64,000 nt of DNA, taken from Ilyonectria destructans (Eukaryota; Ascomycota; Sordariomycetes; Hypocreales; Nectriaceae). How positions within the stretch are numbered: the first letter of the stretch is position 1; each line of letters begins with the position of its first letter. The position numbers and the translations under genes were made by a program. The stretch covers positions 1,054,001 to 1,118,000 of the forward strand of contig JAHEWK010000015.1 of the NCBI GenBank assembly GCA_020740775.1. Direction: 5' to 3'. Under the pieces are notes generated by a model. That model saw only the letters and a program-made list of their open reading frames with translations. It made no database searches and was not told the origin of the DNA. This document shows, one piece after another, positions 47,167-58,193 of this stretch.

Positions 47167-48799
47167 TCACGGCCTCCATCGGAAAGCGGGATGCTTCCAG
47201 TCGAGATCTTCAATCTGTTGCGGAGTCATTCCACTCAGCTCTTCATCAACATCCCCATCATCCTTCTTCTTGTTATCCCTCTTCATCCACAGCAAGGTCA
47301 GTGTGCTAACGATGAGGACTGTTCCAGACGTCGCCAGGTTTAGCCCATTGCCAATGTGATAATTGGGCGCATCCCAAGGAAGAAACGACCAGCCTGCGAT
47401 CAATCCGCCAATGTTGCCCATCATGACGTTCATGCCAATTGCCGCACTACGAGCAGTATCGCTGACAACGTTCGCCGAGACTTGGGCATTGGTGAGCGGT
47501 CCGAGAGCGAAACAAGACGAGGCGATAAGGAAGGTGGCGCCGTAGCGAACAGAGTTGTTTTCTGATCCGAGGAACATGCAGTAGCCGACCATGCACATCG
47601 GTGCACACATGATGAAGAATATCTGTCGTCTGTCGATACGCCAGCTGATTAGAGGCAGCAGCACGGTGAAGAATGCTCCGACGACGTAAGGAGGAACCGT
47701 GTATAGCTGCTGTTGAATTGTTGTCTTATCCTGGTAGATGGTCTTGACAATAGTCGGGGCAAAGAAAGCAAGACCTTGAACCGTGACGTTGTTAAGCAGG
47801 AAGATAAATGCCGTGCTGAGAGTCATAGGTGAGAGTATGCCTCGGAGAAGCTTGGTCTTGTCAATCTTATCCAGCACCACAGTGGTGCCGACGCGTTCAG
47901 ACTTGACGCGAGCAATAGCAAGATCCTTCTCTTCCTCGCTGAGCCAGCGAGCCGAAGCAGGCCGATCGGTAAGGGTCAGGAAGCCAACTAGAGCCAGGAC
48001 AATCGTAATGATTCCCTCCAGGGCAAAGATCATGCGCCACCGGTGCAGGCTACCAAAGTTGTCGAGTGTGAGGATGGCAGAAGCCAAAAGACCACCAAAT
48101 GCTCCAGCGAGGGGCGCCATGACGATGTAGAGGGAGAGGCGGAAGACCAGTTCAGAACGACGATACCAGCGAGACAGATAATAGGCGATGCCGGGCATCA
48201 TTCCAGCTTCGAAGATACCGAGAAGAAAGCGGACTCCGCATGCTTGCGGGATGGTCTTGACGAACCCGGTCCCCAGAGAAGTGACGCCGAAGAGCAGCGT
48301 GGTAAGCGGGAGAAACCAACCAGGGCCCATCCATTTGCAAAGAAGATTGGCGGGGATTTCGAAGAGAATGTACGAAATGTAGAAGACGGAAATAACGACG
48401 TTGTAGTCGTAGCCTTCCATTCCGAGATCGACATCGAGGCCGGCGATCTTCGCATTTCCTAGAGAGGATTAGCGGTCGCGAATATGTCGCCTCTGCACGA
48501 AAACTCACCGATATTTGCGCGATCGATGAAACAGAAAAGGTAGAGCAGCGAGACGGTGGGGATGATGTACAGATCGATCTTCAGACGCAGTCGACGCTCC
48601 GCGACCGGGTCGTACTGCACCAAGGACTGGCCATATCTGCGACAGGTTACTTTCTGGACAAGCCGTAGTCGCCTTGATGGAAAAATGCATACTTGTCTGT
48701 GGCGGCTTGGCCTCTCTCGGCGGCGTGGTGGAGGGTTGAATCGTTCAACGCCTCGACATTGTCGTGGTGGTTGACGTGCTGTGTCTCGGATTTCACCAT
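47167..48799 (-). CDS. MFS transporter, anion:cation symporter family (Dal5/Tna1-like)
   Basis: Exons 48799-48693, 48636-48509 and 48458-47167 give 508 residues. A 60-residue hydrophilic N-terminus precedes about twelve membrane helices. The family signature C-F-I-D-R-A-N-I-G-N-A-K lies in the first helix region and R-F-L-L-G-I-F-E-A-G-M-M-P-G-I in helix 4, as in allantoate (Dal5) and nicotinate (Tna1) permeases. The C-terminus ends H-P-A-F-R-W-R-P, a common ending in this group. It should be a plasma-membrane proton symporter for a small carboxylate; substrate unknown. It is only a distant relative of the transporter at 42.9 kb, with just two introns. Confidence 0.87.
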
Positions 48800-50212
48800 G
48801 TTGGCGGCTGCACAGTTGCCGATCTACAGACACTGCCGAGAATGCTCGGTGTTGGAATGCGCGGATGTCGAGGTGGTATTGGCAAAGGTATCCGTGCTAT
48901 CGGAGGCCATGAATGCAGCCTCATATTTATACATATGCTTTCCTGTCACACCCATCGCAGCTCCTCGATGTCTTGGCAACTTTGGCTCCCAAGAGTTCTG
49001 TCACATCTCTCTCCCCGCACATCCATCTCCAAAGGTGACAAGCCACTGGTACCCCGGATTTCAGAACGCCACTGCGAGATGGACAGGCCTAGACTCGAAT
49101 GAATCGTACTCACGGCCTCGCGGTAGGTGCACCTCTCTCGGAGCCACGCAGAGATACGGCAACAGCCCGCCCATCGGAGGGAGGACTGCCGGCTCCACCC
49201 TCAAGGAACAGTCAGGCAAAGGCAACATCTCCGGGGCCAGCAAGAGACCCGGGATCAACGGCCTATCAGGGAGGGGTTAGCCGGCTCGCTCCCCATCGCC
49301 ACACTCAACAAGGACTCGAGGGATCCTCACGGCCGCGTCAGGATCGGGATAGTCCCCCGGACATTGGGGTTGCTTGGATGCGGGGCCTGGAGCCACGAGT
49401 CACCCCCGCATCCCGGCGTCTTATTGATGAACGTGTGCCGGTTTGCCGTGAGAATGGGGTAATTTAGCTGTGTGCCATGCTAGAGCTGGATAACCTTTGT
49501 TGCTTTGGTCGATCGGGACGTCAATCTTCGACACTGGGCTCTTGGCTATTCCGATCGATATCTTAATCTTGGGAGCATCGTCGGGACAGAAATATCGGCA
49601 ACGTGTATCGGGAAAGCGTATCGGCGAGTGAAGGGCTTCTCGGACAGACGGGTGTGATGGTCGGCAATTGAGAATGATTCAAGACATCCCTCGTCGACGT
49701 GCCAATCAGGATGCGATGCTGCCCTTCTCCTTCTAACCAGACTGCAGCAGTTCTCCAAGTCACCCTGAACGATCAGCATCTCGCCTGGTAGCAAACGGGC
49801 CGAGAAGCACCAAAGTGTTCTCTCGATGCCACCTTGATTGGATCGTGGCCCCGCATTCCTGCGTTGGCGTCGCGGCCGATGAGACGCCAGGATAAACGTT
49901 TGAATTAACCATGTTACTCTAATCAGGCATGGGACAGAGGAATAGGGGACAGATCCCGGCGTCTTGGCTACATGCTCCACGTCGTCATGTACTGCAGCCT
50001 TGAGTTTATCGGTTCCCCGTGGGGAGGTGGGCCTTTAATTGAAGAGAGTACGTAGACCCTAGACATAGCAGGGGGTGACAATCTTGTCTTGGAATTAGTG
50101 CCCCCGCCACGGATATTGTCGATCCTACTGGTGGGATGCACAGCGCAGATGTTGGGGTACTGGAAAGCTCAACTCCAGTCATGCTAAAATATGCCAACGT
50201 CTAACTCATCAT
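48800..50212. other. Intergenic, no gene recognised
   Basis: 1.4 kb of GC-moderate sequence. Open frames on both strands up to ~190 codons lack motifs and overlap one another. Confidence 0.5.
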
Positions 50213-51585
50213 CTAGAGCTTAGGAAATGCAACCAGCGAATTCTCAATTTGGAAAGCCGTGCGGCGACCCTGCCCAATCGCGCCATCAATATACCCAACC
50301 CAACCATCCGCAAAGTCTGAGCTCGCAAGCGTGACACTATTGCTGACTCTTCGCCCTCTCATCAGGCTCCCAAGATCCCTAGAGAGCGCCCCAGGCCCAA
50401 AGACAGCCCATGCGCCCTTCGACAGCTCGTCGTTACGCCAATCGTGCCACACAAAGTCATCGACCGATCCCACTTGAACACTCTTCGGGACAAGATTATC
50501 GATCGACTGGTTCAATGAATCGAGCGCGGATCCATCCTTCGCATCCGCTCGGCTGGATGGGAAGAATAGCAAGCTGGTGCCTTTAGCAGTTGACCAAGAC
50601 TCCGAGAAGCCAAAGGAGGAACCAGATTGTGGACTGGCCACGCCGAAGAACTTGACAGAATTGTTGGTCGAGTGGGCATGGATCTTTCCACCAAGGTTCG
50701 TATGGATGACTGAGGTATAGAAAGGAGCGAGAGGGGGCGAGAACTGAACATCGGCGAGACAGTTGACCGGGACCGTGGAAATAACGCGGTTGGCAGTGAA
50801 CGTCTCTCCGCCTTCGATCACAACTCGCGCACCGACAGACTGAGAAGTAATCAACTTGGCCTTTCGATTGAAGAGAGCAGCGCCTTTAAACTCAGCAAAC
50901 ATAGCATTGGCAAGAGCCATGGTGCCGCCCTGGATCTTGAAGGTCCCATTCATCTCCAGCAGCTTGGGGAAGTCATAGCCTGAGAGTGCGTACAGGCGAA
51001 GTACGCTCAGAAATCCCACTTGCGACACCTCGGCAAGGCCCATTGTCGCCATCCATATTGTCATAAGCTTATTCTCGGCGGCAGAAAGATTGAGCTGATT
51101 GATGCGCTCTTCCACACTTATGTCCCGTTGGGCGACGCCCTCGGCGTTTTCCAACGGTCGGTGAGGTTGGGGAAAGATGTTGCGACCACCTTGGCCATCA
51201 ACGTCGAAGAAGCTGGCAACAAGAGGTAGAAAGCTATCATCCGCGCCCCTAAGATCTTGTTGCGCACTATTGATACACATAGGCGTGTCTGGGTCCAAAG
51301 AGAGACTCTTCTTGGGTTCTGTGAGCCCGTAACGGCTCAATTCGGCCCAGACGTGTGGCTGGAGATGATGGATCCAGCCACCTCCATCTCATATTCTTGA
51401 TGTTTGCCTTGAGAAGACCAAGCACGGCCTCCGATGCGATCACGAGCATCCAAGAGGAGCCCGCTATGGCCCTTGAGAGACAAGTCGCGGGCGGCAGCTA
51501 AGCCCGTGAACCCAGCCCCGATAACGACGAGGCTGTGCGCTTGCGCATAATTCTCGGTGTCTGCTTTCACAGCTGCAGTCTGCAT
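50213..51585 (-). pseudogene. Flavin amine oxidase with single-base frameshift
   Basis: Two minus-strand frames read as one FAD-dependent monoamine oxidase of about 455 residues. The first (from ATG 51585) has the FAD motif V-I-G-A-G-F-T-G-L-A-A-A and R-D-R-I-G-G-R-A-W. The second has W-I-H-H-L-Q-P-H-V-W-A-E-L, the substrate domain, and the C-terminal G-W-V-G-Y-I-D-G-A-I-G-Q-G-R-R-T-A. The family pattern Y-E-M-G-G-x-W is reached only if one base is added to the G run at about 51384-51386, so a G seems missing. No intron signals could explain the shift. The rest is fully open, so this is either a very recent inactivation or a sequencing error in a homopolymer. Substrate would be a primary amine, product an aldehyde. 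Confidence 0.8.
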
Positions 51586-52281
51586 TCATGGACAATACTT
51601 TTGGTGTTGAAGTCTCAAGAGTGGCCATCCCTGGACATGGAAAGATGCTGTGACATGGTGGAAGTTGATGGGTGGTTTGAGTAACCTGAGGTTAGAAATG
51701 GAGGAAATTCAGATGGGAATGAGTGCTTAGACCAATGAAATATTGTCTTTGGCTTTTAGAGATGCTTTGGTCAGTGATTCGAGGGAGGGAGCGACAACAT
51801 TTATGCTCTCCGTCCCAGCTCCCAACAGCCTCAACCCCATCATCGCATAAGATGGCAACCTCCATCCTCGATTGTAAACCCTGGCCCAAGCCAATCTAAT
51901 CTTCACCAATTTCTCCGAGCGGGGGCCTACCCGGCTACTATCTCGTTATCATCTCCACGTCCGCCGCAACCACGATTTACTGCTTCTGCGGAAGCCGACG
52001 AACCCGCAACCTAAAGCCTTTGATAGCCAGCCATTATTCTTGACGTCATACAGCTCTAGACAACCTCACCTAAAACCTACACCGAAATTGCATCTTGAGA
52101 CCGTTCTCCGCTCAAAGAATTCCGCCCCCGGCAACTGTCCAATAATTCACTCTGCCTCGAACTTCTGCTTTCGGATTACCGCCGCGATTTACGAGAAACC
52201 AGATATCAGCAACGCACTCCGATGGTAACGTGTCCCGTAATCTGGAGTCTGGTGCATTGTACTGATTCATTGGGGTTCCAG
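51586..52281. other. Intergenic, no gene recognised
   Basis: Between the amine oxidase start and the aldehyde dehydrogenase remnant. The missing 5' half of that remnant is not recognisable here. Confidence 0.5.
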
Positions 52282-52984
52282 GTGTTCTGCGGCAGCGTTG
52301 ATCAATGCCGGTCAGGTTTGTGCCTCGACCAGTCGACTGTATCTGCACAGGGACATCGCGGACGGCTTTATTGAGGGACTCAAGGGTATTTATCTCGATG
52401 CGGCACAAAGTATAAATCCCTAGAGTCCCAATCCCATGGGGGTCCCTCCTTTAGCCGACGAAGCGATGCTTTAGCCAGTTCTCTCCTACATTGCATCTAG
52501 GGAAAAGGACGCTAAACTCGCAGTTGGTGGGGAGCGCAAAGACCTCGACGGATACTAGATCGAACCGACATTGTTCCTAGAGCCTTCGGATGGCGCATCT
52601 ATCTACAAGGAGGAGACATTTAGTCCTGCACTCACAGTCAAGATCTTCGACAATGAGGAACAAGTGATCGAATGGGCCAATGACACCGAGTATGGTTTGG
52701 TTGGTAGGTCACAGCTGAAACCCAAGAACTTATCATACCAAAATCACTGGCTAATCTGACTCTCTGCAGCGTCCGTTTTCACAAAGGACATTGATCGTGA
52801 CCTCCGAGTAGCCAGCCGACAGCATTAAAGCGGGCAGCGTTAACATCAACAGTGGACCGTTGCCCTAGGCCAAGGTTCCATTTGGCGGTGTGAAGCAGAG
52901 CGGCCTGGGTCGTGAGCTGGGCAAGTACGCGCTGGATGAGTACACGGAGATAAAGACCATTTCCATCCGGTTAGTAGAGTTTCA
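52282..52984 (+). pseudogene. Aldehyde dehydrogenase 3' fragment, multiply broken
   Basis: Reading begins just before the catalytic block N-A-G-Q-V-C-A-S-T-S-R-L and continues through [54 protein letters not shown] to [11 protein letters not shown], the end of an NAD aldehyde dehydrogenase. The frame is interrupted by three TAG codons before 52560, one frameshift near 52827 and a fourth TAG near 52865. An ancestral intron (about 52705-52769) is still visible. At least two stops look like Gln (CAG) to TAG changes. The N-terminal half is lost. An intact aldehyde dehydrogenase begins at 63841. Confidence 0.87.
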
Positions 52985-55063
52985 CTTAGAATCACTTGCT
53001 CTGATCGCATCGCTAACACCCGATGTAGAACAGGTCCTAGCCCATTTGGTTAGTAGTGCCTGCTTTAACAGCACTCCATCTCAGGACAACGCGCCCTGCA
53101 ACATATTTAAGTTAGACGCACGATGTATGAAAGCCTACCGGTTTTACATACATCCTTAAGACGTGCCCAAATATGAATGAGGCCTAAGTGGCTTATGAGT
53201 GTACGCTCAGTGGATAGCGCCTCGTTCTGATATGGTTTAAGATTTTGGCACGAGTTTCGATAGGACGGACAGCAGGCTTAGAAACCCTTGGTCACGTTAG
53301 GGCATCCATTCTTGCAAGCGGCCAACACACATTATGTAGCTACTAGAAGATCGCAATATAATTGAACCAGCCTCGAAAGATATAGCTACCCTCGCCCATC
53401 CTTTCCAGGGAGATGCATTTTGTTTCTTCCAACTACTATCCTTAAATACACCACCAATCGCCACGACGCACAAGTCTATTTAGGTTACCGCCCTCCTCAC
53501 GGGCCTCTGGCCTCGTCGGCCACAACTATTGCCGACTCGGACATCGGGTCAACTGCAAAACCGCCGCAGGGAAAAGCGCCCAGACTAACCCATATTAGGG
53601 AAGTGCCTAGATGGAACTCTCCTAGGGATGGATGGGACCACATCTATCAAATGAATTCGTCCCTTGACAGCCTACAAACTCCTTCGAGACTTTAGTGAGG
53701 CTAATCTGAGATGGATTTGTGTGAGAATCACCGATTAAATTGCCTAAGTGGCAGTTTTCGACATTTTAACATATAACTCTCTACTTGTTGTGTCGTTGCT
53801 TTGGAATGACTTGCCCCACGCTCGAGTTCATGTCAGTATTCCAGGTGTCAGGTTCTAGCGCTGGCAAAAAATCTAGAATTAGCATCAAACATCGAATGAT
53901 GATCAACTTGGTATGGTCCATGCCATGGTTCGTTGGTCCCAAGTGGCGGAAAGGCCGGCTTAACGATTTCTATTGGTGGCATTATACAGATGAATGCGGA
54001 ACAATTAAGCTTAACCACTTGTTGAAGGTCAAACACCACCACCTCTCGACATCAGCACTGGGTATCTTTGGGATCGTTTGTCCCCCTGGTCTCTCAGAAG
54101 CTTCGAAGTTGAGCTATTTTTATTTGCTTCGCACCATATTTTCTACGAACCATCAAATCGCACGTGCAGTGAGTGTCCCAGCGGCTCCCACCTTTACACG
54201 GATCCCTCGCACCGCACGGCCAGTTCCGAAAAAGCCACCAATGAAATGCCGAAACGGTGCAATATGTTTGGAAATAAGGCAATGCTATCCAATCACTATC
54301 TCCGTTTGCTTGGCACCCCGTTGATTCAACCCTTACATGGGGCTGTTATGGGTTATCCACGGATTTCGGTGTTTAATTCCAACCTCGATCAATGGGGCAT
54401 CACCAGATATTAAGTTTGGTGGTTTAACATCACCGAGGTAATGCCTCATGCCCAATCCAGATGTCATGGGCTTTTGGCGTGATGTCTATCATAGCTTAAT
54501 AGCGAAATCGTGTCAAAATGATACTAGTATTGTCACCGTCCGATTAGGCATCCGCGGAAGCTTGCTCCGAAACGCCAGCTTCAACTAAGCGCCAAACCTG
54601 GCCATTCGGATAAGATCGGCCAAACAGGTGACATGAGTGATCATTACCCATGACAGGACCCTTCATAGTTACTTTTAACCTTAATATCTCGGGTACTCGG
54701 CCTTATCCGACCCCTCCATATGCGCTGGAGTCGTGCCGATTGGCAACGCATCGAAAACAACCTGGTGGTGCCTCCTGATTCATTTCACCGCCTGCCAAAC
54801 CAGAAATGTGGAATCAATCACCTCGTATGGCCCGACAAGGTGAGTGTCAATAGTTTATGTTGATTGGAGGGATAATTATAACGTTGCACTCTCTCCGAAC
54901 AGTCCCTGAAACAACTGGGCCTCCCCCTCATGATGCTACCCTCCCTTTCTGTCCGAGCCATCATGGCGGGTTCATGCTAGCTCGTACGGACTATCGGACC
55001 TTTGAATACCGACTGCCGGAATGGGACGTCGTCTCTAGCGATGTTCGAAAGATACCAGATGTT

Positions 55064-55138
55064 GTGGATACGAGACGGATATGTCCATGTGGTCTAGATG
55101 AGACGGTGAAATGTGTGAATACGAGGCGGATATGTTCG
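55064..55138. promoter_or_regulatory. Duplicated GTGRATACGAGRCGGATATGT promoter motif
   Basis: Two imperfect direct copies, 55064-55086 and 55115-55138, spaced by 51 bp centre to centre, share ATACGAG and CGGATATGT. They lie 160-240 bp upstream of the second pectate lyase ATG. Confidence 0.4.
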
Positions 55139-55181
55139 GATGTCTCGAGGAGGTTAAAAGTCACCAGGAGGCTAGATGGTG

Positions 55182-55188
55182 TATATAA
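55182..55188 (+). promoter_or_regulatory. TATA box of PL3 pectate lyase 2
   Basis: TATATAA in a GTATATAAG context, 119 bp before the ATG, the same nonamer as upstream of pectate lyase 1. Confidence 0.6.
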
Positions 55189-55300
55189 GGCTCGAAAAGC
55201 CTCTCTATTAAACGTTTTGGAAGACTCCATCATCACTCCAGCTTACAGCTCCAATCCAATCTTTCCCTGCCCACCAGATTACCAACCTTCAACCGCCATC

Positions 55301-56170
55301 ATGCACTTCAACCTTGCTCTTGTGGCCGCGATCGCCGCTTTCGCTCCCTCCACCATGGCTTGCGTGGGCAAGAGCAACATGCCCAAGGCCACCGACACCA
55401 AGTCCAGCGGTGCCTATATCGAGGTCAAGGCCGGCGAAACCTACGACGGCAAGTTTGTCCGCTTCGACCGCGGCTCTGGTGCATGCAAGCCTGGTGAGGG
55501 TGGTAAGTCACTCGGCTCTGTGTGGGTGGAAGAAGACTAAATATGTGTTCTATGTAGGCCAGGCTGATGCTGTCTTCCTTGTCCGCACTGGCGGTACGCT
55601 GAAGAACGCCATCATCGGTAAGAACCAGAAGGAAGGTGTTCACTGTGATGGTGCCTGCACTCTCCAGAACGTCTGGTTTGAGGATGTCTGCGAGGATGCC
55701 ATCAGCGTCGTAAGTCCATCACTCTCTTCTCCAGAATTGATCATGGTTATGAATTCTAACACCCATTCTAGAAGAACGACAAGGCCGGCTCGGTGACCAA
55801 CATCATCGGTGGTGGTGCTTTCCACGGCGAGGACAAGATTGTTCAGCACAACGGTTGCGGACAGGTCAACATCAAGAACTTCTACGTTGAGGACTACGGC
55901 AAGCTCTACCGATCTTGCGGCAACGTAAGTAACTCTAACCCTTGATTAAAGTCGCCTTACTCACCCTGCAAACAGTGCAAGACCCAGTGCAAGCGTTCCG
56001 TCCACGTCGAGGGCGTCACCGCCAAGAACGGCGGCGAGCTCATCGGCATCAACAGCAACCTGGGCGACAAGGCCACCTACTCCAACAACTGCTTCGACAC
56101 CAAGAACCAGTGCGTCACCTACAACGGCTGCGCCGGTGGCTGCGAGCCCAAGAAGGTCGGCACCTGCTAA
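55301..56170 (+). CDS. Secreted PL3 pectate lyase 2
   Basis: Exons 55301-55502, 55558-55709, 55772-55924 and 55976-56170 give 233 residues. A signal peptide (first ~18 residues) leads to a PL3 beta-helix with the same block order as the enzyme at 20.9 kb: [41 protein letters not shown]. It ends K-K-V-G-T-C. Ten or so cysteines suggest disulphides. Role: extracellular cleavage of pectate. Three introns, none shared in position with paralogue 1, and only moderate identity argue for an old duplication or separate PL3 subgroups, not a local tandem copy. Confidence 0.94.
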
Positions 56171-56508
56171 ATGGCTTGACTCGATCGGCTTTGAATTCGT
56201 TTGATCCCCGGATCAGAAAAGGGATTTCTTCCCACTTATTCTTGTCACTCAGTTTCTCCTGTATTTAGTTTATGAGTTGCTGTCCTGTCTTTATCGATAT
56301 ACCGGTATTTTTATCATATTGAGTTTGCGTCCCTTTGAAGTGACATGGCTATTTAGGGGGTATAAACTACCAGGCAGGTCCTCCAGCCAGTTCTTGTTAC
56401 ATTGTAGAGATTGAAAGTGCCACATTCACTATCGGCGCGTATTCTATTACGCACTAGTGGAGTGTTCATTCCATTCTTGCCGTAACCGGCAATGCGACAG
56501 ACTGTCCT
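56171..56508. other. Intergenic between convergent genes
   Basis: 3' flanks of pectate lyase 2 and the P450. Nothing recognised. Confidence 0.5.
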
Positions 56509-58193
56509 TCAGCGTCGTGAGATCCTAACCTCGAGGCCCATTGGCTTCCGCAGGAATCCCTCACGCGTCTCCATGACTTCCTGTTGCAAAACGACGCCAT
56601 AGCGCTTAACCCATACCGCAGCAATCATTCTCATTTGCATCTCCGCAAGGTTTCTCCCCACGCAAGATCGAGGACCGTGGCTGAAGGGAATAAAGGCAAT
56701 CTTCTGGTCGCTTGTCAAATCTTCCCATCTCTCGGGCCTAAAATCATCGGCATCGGGGCCCCAGATTTCCTTCGAGTGATGAATGGTATATGTAGGGACG
56801 CTCAGAACCGTTCCAGCACTGAAATGTCGTCCTTGGAGAGTGACACCTCGAGAGTTGGGGGGGATTTCACGAGGCAAGCCAATTCCTGAAGGAGAGTGGT
56901 ATCGCAGTGTCTCGTTGATGCAATGGCCGAGATACGGGAGATGCTTGACCTCCTCGTAAGCCGGAACGGCATCGTCGCCAGACGTAGCAGCATCAATCTC
57001 TGCCTGTAGTTTCTGAAGCACTCCAGGGGTTCGGACAACATTGTACAGAAGAGCGCATGAAGAGTTAGAGGTAGTGTCGCTGCCAGCAATCAACTGAGTC
57101 AGAGCTTCAGCAGTCAGTTCAGATCGACCAAGAGGCTCTCCCTTCTCATCTCGTCCGTCCATCAAACGAGCCAAGAGATCTTTGCGGTTGACATCGGTTG
57201 GTCGCTCCAGTCGCTCGCTGACTCGGGCGATGGCAATTCCAGCCAGGTTTTCGACGGCTTGCAATCCCTGGCTGAAGAAGGGATCCGGAAGCCACTTCGC
57301 ATACGGCTTCAGCCAAGGGGCACATCCGAGTGTGGCGGAAACTTCACCGCGACGGTTCATAATCTCACAGGCGGGGGCATAAATGGCAGGGCTCGTTGGG
57401 CTGGCCTTGACCTCGGCGATGTCGGCTCCGGCAGCAATCATTCCTATAATTATCAGCATAGTTACGGCCTGTGATTCGTGGGTACTTACCAAAGGGCTTT
57501 CCAAAGGCCAAATCGGCGATGATATCAAAGGCCACAAAGTTGACTACAGAAATGTCAGAAAATATGGATCAATCGGCGCTGAGAAACATACACCAGTTGA
57601 GGCAGTCCAGATCAGCAGTGCCGTCCCGGCTGGGAGATCGCTGGACGATGGAATCCCACTGCTTCGCCCACAGTTCGAGGTTCTGGCGGATATAGGGCTC
57701 GAATTCGAGGACCGACTTGGGGGCAAATGTGTGTGACACAATCTTGCGCTTGCGAGTGTGCTCGGCCCTGTTTCTAGTGTTGAAGACTCCGCGATGGATC
57801 GAGACGAAGGGGTCGTAGTAGTCGCTAGGTTTGGCATTAGCAACTGAATATATGAACTCGATATGTTGATCCCGGTGTAGCTCACGATTTGAGGAAGCCA
57901 TTGCCGTGGCCGTAGATGGCGTTGATGGCCGAGGCGTCGGCAATGCTAACATGGTTGGGCGCGATGCGCACCACAGGCCCCAACTTCTTGTGAACCTTGT
58001 CGACCAACTCGTATCGTTTTCCTCGTCTGCAGGCGGAGAGCAGCCAAAAGTTGCTGAATTGTGCGCCAAAGGGTGCCGGGATGCCTCGAAGGGCTCCAAA
58101 GGTGACTAGGTAGGGGAACAGGTAATAGGCGACCACAGCGGCCAGCACCGCGGCTGGCGCCCAGGGAGAGATGAGCACGTTTAGAATAGCCAT
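56509..58193 (-). CDS. CYP53-type cytochrome P450, probable benzoate 4-monooxygenase
   Basis: Exons 58193-57886, 57824-57592, 57543-57490 and 57443-56509 give 509 residues. An N-terminal membrane anchor (about residues 8-32) fixes it to the ER. Seen: I-helix A-G-S-D-T-T-S-N, E-T-L-R (ExxR), F-R-P-E-R-W, and heme loop F-S-H-G-P-R-S-C-V-G with Cys459 as thiolate ligand. The heme loop, the F-N-F-V-A-F-D-I-I-A-D-L-A-F-G segment and the length match the CYP53 (bphA) benzoate para-hydroxylase family, which turns benzoate into 4-hydroxybenzoate for the beta-ketoadipate route and detoxifies plant phenolics. Its neighbours, a cytochrome b5, an aryl-alcohol-like dehydrogenase and an aldehyde dehydrogenase, fit that pathway. 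The subfamily call is from recalled motifs, not an alignment. Confidence 0.85.

Larger units (their letters stand above)
52985..55300. other. Intergenic, no gene recognised
   Basis: 2.3 kb. Frames such as 53785-54324 (+) have no family motif. The last 250 bp form the pectate lyase promoter with a repeated motif and TATA box. Confidence 0.5.

Noticed and set aside
48693..49280. 195-codon plus-strand frame overlapping the 5' end of the MFS gene
   Set aside because: Overlaps a supported gene on the other strand and shows no domain.
53785..54324. 179-codon plus-strand frame
   Set aside because: Irregular composition, no family motif, not near other exon-like segments.
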